Assembly: GCA_026707285.1 (NCBI GenBank)
Contig: JAPOXD010000051.1
Coordinates: 1 to 48,452 of the forward strand
DNA from: Chloroflexota bacterium
GTDB taxonomy: Bacteria; Chloroflexota; UBA11872
DNA: 48,452 nt
Direction of reading: 5' to 3'
The notes beneath the pieces were generated by a model, which was not told where the DNA came from, searched no databases, and saw nothing but the letters and a program-made list of their open reading frames with translations. Shown here one piece after another: positions 17,004 through 23,612 of this stretch. The position numbers and the translations under genes were made by a program. The stretch's first letter is position 1; each line of letters opens with the position of its first letter.

Positions 17004-17357
17004 CTAGGCGGCGGCTTGCGCCGCCTTCACCAGGTCTTCGAAGGCCTCGGGCTCGTTGAGGGCCAGGTCCGCCAGCACCTTGCGGTCGAGGTCAATGTTG
17101 GCCCGCCGCAGGCCGTGCATGAACTGGCTGTAGGTCATGCCCAGCGCGCGAGCGCGAGCGTTGATGCGCAGGATCCAGCCGCGCCGCATGTCGCGGCGCC
17201 GGGTGCGCCGGTGGGCGTAGGCATATTGCCGCGCGTGCATCAGGTCTTCGTGGGCGGCCTTGAACTGACGGCTGCGTGCGCCCTTGTGACCGCGCACCGC
17301 CTTGAGAACGCGGCGGCGGCGCTTGCGACTCGCGACGCTGCGCTTGACTCGTGCCAT
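17004..17357 (-). CDS. rplT: 50S ribosomal protein L20
   Basis: L20 binds 23S rRNA early in large-subunit assembly. The 117-residue product starts MARVKRSVASRKRRRRVLK, and has the signature AHRRTRRRDMRRGWILRINA and the conserved LNxPEAFxxLV end (LNEPEAFEDLV). It follows rpmI by 12 bp. In many bacteria L20 also represses its own operon by binding leader RNA, but no pseudoknot leader can be identified with confidence here. Confidence 0.97.
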   Translation of the reverse strand: MARVKRSVASRKRRRRVLKAVRGHKGARSRQFKAAHEDLMHARQYAYAHRRTRRRDMRRGWILRINARARALGMTYSQFMHGLRRANIDLDRKVLADLALNEPEAFEDLVKAAQAAA

Positions 17358-17369
17358 CGACGATCCGTC

Positions 17370-17564
17370 CTACCCGGCGAGCAGGCGCTTGGCCTGCTTG
17401 AGCTGACCGCCGGTGATGGGCTGCTCGTGCCCCTTGGCGCGCCGCGCGCGGCGGCTCTTCTTGCGCCGCAGCGTCTGCGCCGTGCTCTTGGCGCACGTCA
17501 CCTTGCCGTTGGCGGTTTTGCGCAGCCGCTTAACGGCGGCTTTTCGTGTTTTGAGTTTTGGCAT
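17370..17564 (-). CDS. rpmI: 50S ribosomal protein L35
   Basis: L35 is a small basic large-subunit protein. The 64-residue product MPKLKTRKAAVKRLRKTANGK is the standard N-terminus, and a KxxRRARRxKG-like stretch follows. It is the first gene of the rpmI-rplT-rlmB-pheS-pheT run. infC, the usual upstream neighbour, is absent; instead the transposon boundary lies 83 bp upstream of the start codon. No good Shine-Dalgarno sequence precedes the ATG. Confidence 0.96.
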   Translation of the reverse strand: MPKLKTRKAAVKRLRKTANGKVTCAKSTAQTLRRKKSRRARRAKGHEQPITGGQLKQAKRLLAG

Positions 17565-17577
17565 AGGACAACAAAAC

Positions 17578-17596
17578 CGCGGCGCTGCACGCCGCG
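17578..17596 (-). promoter_or_regulatory. Leader hairpin just upstream of rpmI
   Basis: In the rpmI direction CGCGGCG-TGCAG-CGCCGCG forms a 7-bp GC stem, followed by GTTTTGTTGT and the rpmI ATG 13 bases later. A GC stem plus a T-rich run resembles an intrinsic terminator or attenuator. It could equally be the terminator of a lost upstream gene such as infC. No competing antiterminator was identified. Confidence 0.45.
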
Positions 17597-17647
17597 ATGC
17601 TTCAGGGTAGCACGGCCCGACCCGAACCTTCCGCGTCGCTCGGTAGT

Positions 17648-17670
17648 GGGTAGTGGGTCATTTTGAGTTG
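17648..17670 (+). repeat. Left terminal inverted repeat of the transposon
   Basis: The 23 bases beginning GGGTAGTGGGTCATTTTGAG are the exact reverse complement of 20994-21016. Similarity ends sharply on both sides. The preceding GGTAGTGGG partly duplicates the repeat itself. Confidence 0.85.
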
Positions 17671-17749
17671 TGAGCCGTGTGTCCAGAAATTATTGACAGC
17701 CGATCCGGGCGTCGGCCATAGTGCCGACACCGCCAAGGGAGTGGAACCC

Positions 17750-17953
17750 ATGAAGCAGGACTTTAGCCAACTGGCGCGGGCGCTGGTCGAAGAGGCCACG
17801 CGCGAGGACGAGGACGAGCCGGTCGAAGAGACGCCAAAGGCCGTCGCGGGGCGCAAGGGCGGCCAGGCCCGCGCTGCGGCCCTGAGCGCCTCGGAGCGGT
17901 CCGCCATTGCGGCCAAGGGCGGGGAGGCCCGCTGGGCCGCCAGCTCGGAGTAG
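17750..17953 (+). CDS. Small KGG-motif protein, transposon cargo
   Basis: This 67-residue protein begins MKQDFSQLARALVEEATRED, has an acidic middle, and ends with two related basic units, GRKGGQARAAALS and AAKGGEARWAAS. Such KGGxAR segments occur in small stress-related or DNA-associated bacterial proteins, but no function is established here. ATG 17750 has GGGAG about 9 bases upstream. It ends six bases before the methyltransferase start and is likely co-transcribed, so it may be an accessory or regulator of that enzyme. Confidence 0.7.
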   Translation: MKQDFSQLARALVEEATREDEDEPVEETPKAVAGRKGGQARAAALSASERSAIAAKGGEARWAASSE

Positions 17954-17959
17954 GCCGCC

Positions 17960-19371
17960 ATGCAGCCGTCGGCCAATGCGCTGTACTACGGCGACTGCCT
18001 CGACTGGATGGGCCAGTGGGACGACCAGTCGGTTGACCTGATCTATCTGGACCCGCCGTTCAACTCGCAGTCGTCCTACAACATCCTCTTCGGCAAGACG
18101 CCGGGCGGCGCCCAGTTCCGAGCCTTTGACGATACGTGGCATTGGGACCATGAGGCCGCCGACCGGCTCGCGGCGTACCGGGCGGCCATTGCCCGGCCCG
18201 CGCACGCCGCCATCGTTGGCCTGGAGACCGTTCTAGGACCGTCGGGGATGCTGTCATATCTCACCTATATGGCCGAACGGCTGGAGCACTGCCACCGGCT
18301 GCTGAAGCCGACGGGTAGTATCTATTTGCACTGTGACCCGACGGCAAGTCACTATCTAAAGATAATCCTAGACTCGATATGGGGGGGGGTAATTTTAGGA
18401 ATGAAGTTATATGGCACTACTATAATAAGTATGCTGCGGGAACACATGCCTTTGGCCGCAATTATGACCAAATCTTATTCTATGCAAGGTCGAAGGGCGC
18501 GACATTCCATCCGCAACGAGAAAAACGAGACAAGCCGCGTCGCCAATTAGTGCGTGAGAACGTCGGCGGCGTGCTCAAGAACAAGCGCGGGCCTGATGGC
18601 AAGGTCACCTATCGAACCGCGACGCATCGCAAGGTGGATGCGGTCTGGTCAATGCCCACACTGGTGCCGGCCTCGCGCGAACGGCTGGGATACGCCACCC
18701 AAAAGCCTGTCGCGCTTCTGCGGCGCATTCTGGCGGCCTCCAGCAATCCGGGTGACGTGGTGCTTGACCCCTTCTGCGGCTGTGGGACTACCGTTGCCGC
18801 CGCCCAGGAACTCAATCGCCAGTGGATCGGCGTGGACATTTCGGCCTTTGCCATTGACGTGATCCGCAAGCGACTGGGCGATCCGGCCATCCCCGCCTAC
18901 GGCATTCCCTTCGACGTGGCGGGCGCCGCCAAGCTGGCGCGTGAGCGCCCGTTCGCGTTCGAGACGTGGGCCGTGACGCGCCTCAACGGCTTTGTGCCGA
19001 ATACCAAGCAGGTCGCGGATGGCGGCGTGGACGGGCGCGGCACCGTGTGGGAGCAACCGGAGGCCGACGTGACGCGGCTGGCGCTCGCGCAGGTCAAGGG
19101 CGGCGCGTTCAGTTTGAGCGGGCTGCGAGACTTTGGCCGCGTGATTGACCGGGACCGAGCGGCCTTGGGCTGCTACGTCACGCTGGACCGCGTGGACACG
19201 CACGCCGCCCGTTCGGAGACGGCTGGCATGGGGCATATCCGCATTGACGGCATGGCCTACCCACGGCTCCAACGTTGGTCGATGGCCGACTATTTCGACG
19301 ACCGCTCGCCCCTGCTGCCGCTCATGGCGGACCCCTACACCGGCAAGCCATTACAGGCCCGTTTGATTTGA
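17960..19371 (+). pseudogene. Site-specific DNA methyltransferase with C-terminal nuclease-like domain, frameshifted at a G9 tract
   Basis: The product would be a beta-class amino-DNA methyltransferase of about 470 residues. The first frame (from ATG 17960) carries the catalytic motif DPPF at residues 31-34 (IYLDPPFNSQSSYN) and ends in YLHCDPTASHYLKIILDSIW. At 18381-18389 a run of nine G breaks the frame. The continuation GGGNFRNEVIWHYYNKY begins one frame over and runs to the AdoMet motif DPFCGCGTT near 18770. Ten G would give the family-like spacing IWGGGNFRNE. The last 130 residues contain GGVDGRG and LALAQVKGG, a pattern like a PD-(D/E)xK nuclease core. The stretch 18330-18540 is markedly AT-rich compared with the rest. 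Phase variation, a recent mutation or a base-calling error all fit. Confidence 0.8.
18381..18389 (+). repeat. G9 homopolymer inside the methyltransferase gene
   Basis: Nine consecutive G bases lie at the point where the methyltransferase frame breaks. One added G, or two removed, would restore a single open frame. Slipped-strand changes at such tracts switch genes in other bacteria; sequencing error in homopolymers is the main alternative. Confidence 0.7.
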
Positions 19372-19430
19372 CACTGGCCCCAGGATAATTCATAATAACC
19401 TATACAGCTTAGCACTAGGTCTTAGGTCAT

Positions 19431-20330
19431 ATGCACCGGCTCACCCGCGAGCAACGCGCGCAGATTCTCAACATGCAGATCGAGGGCGTCTCCATCCGCG
19501 CGACGTGCCGCCTCACGGGCCGCTCCAAGGGCGCGGTCACCCGGCTGATCGTCGAAGCGGGCCAGGCGTGCGCCGAGGCCCACGGGGCGCTGGTGCGCGA
19601 CCTACGGTGCGAGCAGGTCCAGGTGGACGAGCTGTGGGCCTACGTGGGCATGAAGCAGAAGCGCGTCCCCGCCGAGCGCAAGGGTGAGTTTGGCATCGGC
19701 GACGTGTGGACGTTCACCAGCATCGACCCGAAGACCAAGCTGGTCCCCACGTGGCTGATTGGCCGACGCGACGCCACGACGGCGCGACAGTTTCTGGTGG
19801 ACCTGGGGCGGCGGATTCAGGGCCGGTTCCAGCTCACCAGCGACGGCGCGAGCTTCTACCGCGAGGCCGCCGCCGAGGCGTTCGGCGCGGCCATCGACTA
19901 CGCGCAGCTCGTCAAGCTGTACAGCGCCGCGTCAGACGGTGAGCGACAGTACAGCCCGCCCGTGTGCGTGGCGGCGCGACCGGAGCCGGTCACGGGCAAT
20001 CCCGACCCCGAGCACATCAGCACCTCGCATGTCGAACGGCAGAACCTGAACATCCGCATGGGCCTACGCCGGTTCACCCGCCTGACGAACGCGTTCTCCA
20101 AGAAGGTCTACAACTTGAGCTGCGCGACGGCGCTCTACTTCTTCCACCACAACTACGTGCGCCCGCACGGCACGCTCACCAAGCAGGCGAACGGGCGGCC
20201 CACAACGCCAGCCATGGCCGCGGGGCTCGCCTCGAAGCCGTGGACGATGGCCGACATCGTGGAGCTGATCGAGGAACGCGAGGAATCGGCCAAGGACGTG
20301 GGCGCCCGCCGCAAGGATCGGCGGAGCTAG
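19431..20330 (+). CDS. IS1-like DDE transposase
   Basis: This 299-residue transposase has an N-terminal helix-turn-helix (LTREQRAQILNMQIEGVSIR with RLTGRSKGAVTRLI). The catalytic domain has likely acidic residues Asp66 (VQVDELWAYV), Asp138 (LTSDGASFY) and Glu202 (STSHVERQNL). The segment RRFTRLTNAFSKK and HHNYVRPH after the Glu are typical of IS1-family-like single-frame transposases. Unlike classical IS1, no frameshift is needed. It lies within 23-bp inverted repeats together with cargo genes. Its TAG overlaps the convergent TAG of the next gene in the palindrome CTAG. Confidence 0.87.
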   Translation: MHRLTREQRAQILNMQIEGVSIRATCRLTGRSKGAVTRLIVEAGQACAEAHGALVRDLRCEQVQVDELWAYVGMKQKRVPAERKGEFGIGDVWTFTSIDPKTKLVPTWLIGRRDATTARQFLVDLGRRIQGRFQLTSDGASFYREAAAEAFGAAIDYAQLVKLYSAASDGERQYSPPVCVAARPEPVTGNPDPEHISTSHVERQNLNIRMGLRRFTRLTNAFSKKVYNLSCATALYFFHHNYVRPHGTLTKQANGRPTTPAMAAGLASKPWTMADIVELIEEREESAKDVGARRKDRRS

Positions 20331-20641
20331 CGCGTCAGGGTGTAGGGAGGGTACGGCACGCGCCGCAGCGCCCCCGCGAGATTCCGGCGGGTGAGCGACT
20401 CGTGCAGTTCCTCGCAGCGGGTGTGTGTCTGCTCGTAGTCCTCGATGAGCGCCCGGAGTCCCTCCAGGGCCGTCAGTGTCGCCATGTCAAGGTGCAGCCC
20501 GGTGTCGATGTTGAGACCCAGATGCTTCAACATCGTCTTGATCTTCGTAAAGCGATTGTTGAGGGCTTCGAGGCACGCCAGTGATTCCTGGTACGCATCC
20601 AGGACCTCACGGTCGTCTCGCTGGCGTTCCTCTGGCGTCAT
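20327..20641 (-). CDS. Small helical protein, transposon cargo (downstream of a pair)
   Basis: I do not recognise this family. The 104-residue protein begins MTPEERQRDDREVLDAYQES and is almost entirely predicted helix with charged heptads, ending in a basic RRVPYPPYTLTR tail. It starts 4 bases after the stop of the gene at 20646..20978, so the two form an operon convergent with the transposase. The general look (all-alpha, about 100 residues, paired genes) recalls accessory proteins of mobile elements, but no function can be assigned. The coding call rests on length, ATG start and tight spacing. Confidence 0.62.
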   Translation of the reverse strand: MTPEERQRDDREVLDAYQESLACLEALNNRFTKIKTMLKHLGLNIDTGLHLDMATLTALEGLRALIEDYEQTHTRCEELHESLTRRNLAGALRRVPYPPYTLTR

Positions 20642-20645
20642 GCCC

Positions 20646-20978
20646 CTAGGACCGAATCAGGTCGCGATAGCCGAGATTATCGAGGCGAATCTTCAGATCG
20701 CGCTTGCGGCGAAGGGCGTCGTGAAGTTCGGTCAAGCGACGCGGGGTCTCCGATATCGCCTCGACCGCGCGACTCGACAGCGACGACAGTTCCGCCAGTA
20801 GGGATGCCTCCCTGGACGATGTATGGTCGCTGTCACTCTCTTTGAGCAGGGCATCGATTTTGGCCAACGTCTGCGCCGCGTCGCGGACGCCGGACGAGAG
20901 ACACGCGATATCCTCGCGGGACTGCTTGTAGTTCTGAAGCAGGCAGCCCAGAGTCTCGGCGCGTTCGGTGCCCGTCAT
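20646..20978 (-). CDS. Small helical protein, transposon cargo (upstream of a pair)
   Basis: I do not recognise this family. The 110-residue protein begins MTGTERAETLGCLLQNYKQSR and is predicted to be helical throughout, with an internal Ser-rich segment and a charged RRKRDLKIRLDNLGYRD end. Its start lies only 16 bp inside the right inverted repeat, so its promoter must lie within or beyond the transposon end. That raises the possibility that the end sequence supplies the promoter. It resembles its downstream neighbour in size and predicted fold, and they may be distant paralogues or interacting partners. Confidence 0.6.
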   Translation of the reverse strand: MTGTERAETLGCLLQNYKQSREDIACLSSGVRDAAQTLAKIDALLKESDSDHTSSREASLLAELSSLSSRAVEAISETPRRLTELHDALRRKRDLKIRLDNLGYRDLIRS

Positions 20979-20993
20979 GCCCCCATCCTACCG

Positions 20994-21016
20994 CAACTCA
21001 AAATGACCCACTACCC
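20994..21016 (-). repeat. Right terminal inverted repeat of the transposon
   Basis: This is the exact reverse complement of the left end at 17648-17670, ending with ATGACCCACTACCC. One base beyond its TGACCCACTACC part, a reversed partial copy (GGTAGTGGGTCA) begins, forming a palindromic junction. Confidence 0.85.
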
Positions 21017-21028
21017 GGTAGTGGGTCA
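21004..21028. repeat. Palindromic junction at the transposon right end
   Basis: TGACCCACTACC (21004-21015) and GGTAGTGGGTCA (21017-21028) form a perfect 12-bp inverted repeat with a 1-bp spacer. The right half belongs to flanking DNA. Compared with the left transposon end, GTAGTGGGTCACTTGGAGTCC matches at 17 of 21 positions, so it looks like the end of a related element. Confidence 0.65.
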
Positions 21029-21034
21029 CTTGGA

Positions 21035-21090
21035 GTCCGTCATTCCCGCGAAGCCTGTCCGCGCGAAGGCGGGGAGCGGGAACCCATCCG
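21035..21090. repeat. Dispersed hairpin repeat (copy 1)
   Basis: GTCCGTCATTCCCGCGAAG opens the copy and GCGGGAACCC closes it, giving an inverted-repeat element of about 55 bp. The same sequence in reverse orientation occurs at 38602-38658. It lies between the transposon and the end of the first LRR gene. Confidence 0.65.
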
Positions 21091-21183
21091 CGCACGGCAA
21101 CGAACGAATCGAGGTGCCCGCCGGTGTTGGGTCGCCGTGCAGCGCTCAGATGTCTAAGTCGCCCACCACCAGACGCCCAGGCT

Positions 21184-23193
21184 TCAGCTCGCCTCGCAGA
21201 ACGGCAGCCCGAGCTCGTCGGTGTCACTGTTTTTAGTGGGCAATCCCAGAGGGATGCACCCCGTGAATTGGTTGCCATCGCCGAGATGCACCAGGGCTAG
21301 ATTGGCGAGGTCACCCAACTCAGATGGAATCTCCCCACTGAGTTGGTTGCGGCCGAGGTAAAGGAGTTCCAGGTTGGCGAGACGGCCCAACTCGGACGGA
21401 ATCGGTCCGCTCAACTGGTTCGACCGCAGATTCAGCCGCTTGAGATTGACGAGGCGGCCCAACTCCGACGGAATCGCTCCACTGAGTTGGTTGTCATTAA
21501 GGGACAACGAACTCAAATTGGCGAGACTTCCCAAGTCAGGCGAAACCTCCCCACCGAGCTGGTTGGCATTGAGGCCTAATGACTTCAAATTGGCGAGAGT
21601 CCCAAATTCAGGCGGAATCTCCCCACTGATTCGATTGCGGCCGAGGTAAAAGAGTTCCAGGTTGGCGAGGCGGCCCAGCTCGGACGGAAGCGGTCCGCTC
21701 AACTGGTTCGACCGCATGTCCAGCAGCTGGAGATTGGCGAGGCGGCCCAGCTCAGGTGGGATCTCCCCACTGAGTTGGTTCCCGTGGAGGAGGAGCCTTC
21801 GCAGGTTCACGAGGTTTCCGAGCTCAGGCGGGATCGCCCCGCTCAGCTGGTTCTCACCGAGGTCCATCGCCTGCAGATTGATGAGGCCGCCAAGTTCTGG
21901 CGGAATTTCTCCGCTGAGTTTGTTCCACCGGAGATCCAGACGTTCAAGATTGGCGAGGCGACCCAGTTCCGACGGGATCACTCCAACTAGCAGGTTGTTG
22001 TCGAGCCGCAGTTCCGTGACGTGGCCGGCGGCATTCGTAAAGACGCCGTGCCAGCGACCAAGCGGCGCGTCGGTCGCCCAGTTGCGATTGGCGCGCCAAT
22101 TCGCTCCGTCGGTCGCGCGGTAGAGCTCAATAAGCGCGGCTTTGTCCATTGGGGATGCGGGGGGAGCGATCAGGGCACCGCACTCCAGCAGTAAGTGTTT
22201 GGCGATATCGTCGCGAGATAGACCGTCTAACGCCTCGGGGACGCACCCCGTGCTGCCGTCGGTCGTGTGGTAGAGCGCGATCTGCACCTCACGGTGGACG
22301 GGCGAGGCGGCCGCGCGGGCTGCACCCCCGCAGAGCGGCAACCCGAGTTCCGCGACATCGCCGCGCCCAACAGCGCCTAAGGCTACGGGAATGCAGCCCG
22401 TGAAGTGATTGCTTCCGGCAAGCCACAGCTCTTGCAGGTTGGCGAGGCGGCCAAGCTCCGGCGGGAGCGGCGAACTGAGCTGGTTCTCTCGGAGCGACAG
22501 CAATGTCAGGTTGGAGAGGGCCCCCAACTCGGGCGGAATTTTCCCAGTTAGCCGGTTGTCACTCAGCCGCAACTCTCGCAGGTTGCTCAGACGGCCCAGT
22601 TCCGGCGGGATCGACCCGCTCAGCTGGTTCTTCGAAAAATCTAGCTCGCGGAGCATGGACCGGCGTCCCAGACGGGGTGGGATCGATCCAGCTAGCTGAT
22701 TGCTATCGAATTCGAGCTTTTCGATCAGGAAGAGGCGTCCAAGCGAGGACGGTATTCCCCCACGCAGCCGGTTCCTGCTGAGCCCCAGGTGTTTCAGCCT
22801 GCCGAGGCCGCCGAGCTCCGACGGAATCTCACCCGTTAGTTGGTTGTCACTAAGCAACAGGTATTCCAGGCTCGAGAGGAGTCCCAACTCCGGAGGGATC
22901 TCGCCACGCAATCGGTTGTACGCGAGGACGAGGCTGGTGACCTTGCCGTAACGGTCCGTGTGGACGCCGTACCAGTCGCTGAGCGGCTCCCCGCTCAGCC
23001 AATTGGCGTTGTTATTCCAGTTGGGTCCGTCGGTCGCGTGGAAGAGCGCCACCAGGGCGGCCCGATCAGGCCCGGCGGAACCCAGCGTCGGTGCCGAGTC
23101 AGCCGCCTCTCGCGTGTCGACGGGCGCGTCGCACGTGGCCGCCATGAGCGCCATTGCCAAAAGGAGTGCGAGCGCGGCGGCACGGTGGGTCAT
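21184..23193 (-). CDS. Leucine-rich-repeat lipoprotein 1
   Basis: This surface lipoprotein of about 669 residues is built of plant-type 24-residue LRRs with the pattern IPxELGxLxNLxxLxLxxNxL. The start MTHRAAALALLLAMALMAATC aligns with the leader of the third paralogue, so ATG 23193 is preferred over 23217. The mature part begins with a DRAALVALFHATDGPNWNNN capping module, an LRR block ending in GCIPVALG, then a collapsed module (TDGSTGCVPEAL, near 22240-22290). A second complete block ends FTGCIP and LGLPFCEAS. Cysteines before and after each block probably cap it by disulphides. Such repeats usually bind proteins or glycans; adhesion or host interaction is inference. Confidence 0.88.
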   Translation of the reverse strand: MTHRAAALALLLAMALMAATCDAPVDTREAADSAPTLGSAGPDRAALVALFHATDGPNWNNNANWLSGEPLSDWYGVHTDRYGKVTSLVLAYNRLRGEIPPELGLLSSLEYLLLSDNQLTGEIPSELGGLGRLKHLGLSRNRLRGGIPSSLGRLFLIEKLEFDSNQLAGSIPPRLGRRSMLRELDFSKNQLSGSIPPELGRLSNLRELRLSDNRLTGKIPPELGALSNLTLLSLRENQLSSPLPPELGRLANLQELWLAGSNHFTGCIPVALGAVGRGDVAELGLPLCGGAARAAASPVHREVQIALYHTTDGSTGCVPEALDGLSRDDIAKHLLLECGALIAPPASPMDKAALIELYRATDGANWRANRNWATDAPLGRWHGVFTNAAGHVTELRLDNNLLVGVIPSELGRLANLERLDLRWNKLSGEIPPELGGLINLQAMDLGENQLSGAIPPELGNLVNLRRLLLHGNQLSGEIPPELGRLANLQLLDMRSNQLSGPLPSELGRLANLELFYLGRNRISGEIPPEFGTLANLKSLGLNANQLGGEVSPDLGSLANLSSLSLNDNQLSGAIPSELGRLVNLKRLNLRSNQLSGPIPSELGRLANLELLYLGRNQLSGEIPSELGDLANLALVHLGDGNQFTGCIPLGLPTKNSDTDELGLPFCEAS

Positions 23194-23427
23194 GGGTGCG
23201 GCAACTACGGCTTGCAATCACCTCGCTTGAGGCATGGTACTTAACGACCTCATCGACCGATAGATGTCACCCAGTTCGGTCGGAATCTATGCGCTGGGCA
23301 TCAGTCGTTTTGGCCAAGCCTCCGGGTTGAATCGCCTGGCGGATCCGTCGCCGATTTCCACCGTCAATCCCGACAAGAGTGGCGGATCTGGCCTCGCCCA
23401 CGACTCGTCTGGCGGGCACCAAGCGAT

Positions 23428-23562
23428 TCAGCCGCCGGAAGCGGAGGCCGGGTCGGCCGCTGCGCCCTCACGCGCGACTATTTCCCCTTCAGCACGCCTC
23501 GTGCACGTTGCGAGGGTTGCGGACGTTCGCGCGAATCGGAGCGCGGCGGCCCGGATGGTCAT
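23428..23562 (-). pseudogene. Vestigial leader of a fourth LRR lipoprotein
   Basis: On the minus strand a GGGAGG ribosome-binding site precedes ATG 23562 and MTIRAAALRF. The surrounding reading WATWEALAMTIRAAAL parallels PTWEAWPMTIRTATL at the start of the third LRR gene (28729). After about ten residues the hydrophobic core is lost (ARTSATLATC), and the frame ends after 44 codons with no repeats. This is best read as the remains of a duplicated LRR gene, in the 419-bp gap between LRR genes 1 and 2. Confidence 0.6.
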
Positions 23563-23612
23563 TGCCAGGGCCTCCCACGTTGCCCACTGCACATCGCTCT
23601 GACTGCTCGGCC

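Larger units (their letters stand above)
17648..21016 (+). mobile_element. 3.37-kb transposon with IS1-like transposase and methyltransferase cargo
   Basis: The element is bounded by 23-bp perfect terminal inverted repeats (17648-17670 and 20994-21016). The sequence GGTAGT directly abuts both outer ends (17642-17647 and 21017-21022) and is probably a target duplication. It extends to 9 bp (GGTAGTGGG) if three end bases are shared. Inside are a KGG protein, a DNA methyltransferase broken at a G9 tract, a DDE transposase of IS1-like type, and two small helical proteins on the opposite strand. IS1 and IS1595 elements with passenger genes are known in general. This arrangement is inferred from the repeats and gene content; activity is not shown. 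Confidence 0.82.

Noticed and set aside
19372-19430. Separate IS consisting of the transposase only
   Set aside because: No inverted repeats were found close to the transposase gene; the only good repeats are at 17648 and 21016.
23264-23602. Plus-strand frame of 112 codons between LRR genes 1 and 2
   Set aside because: Composition is low-complexity, and the opposite strand explains the region better as a leader remnant.
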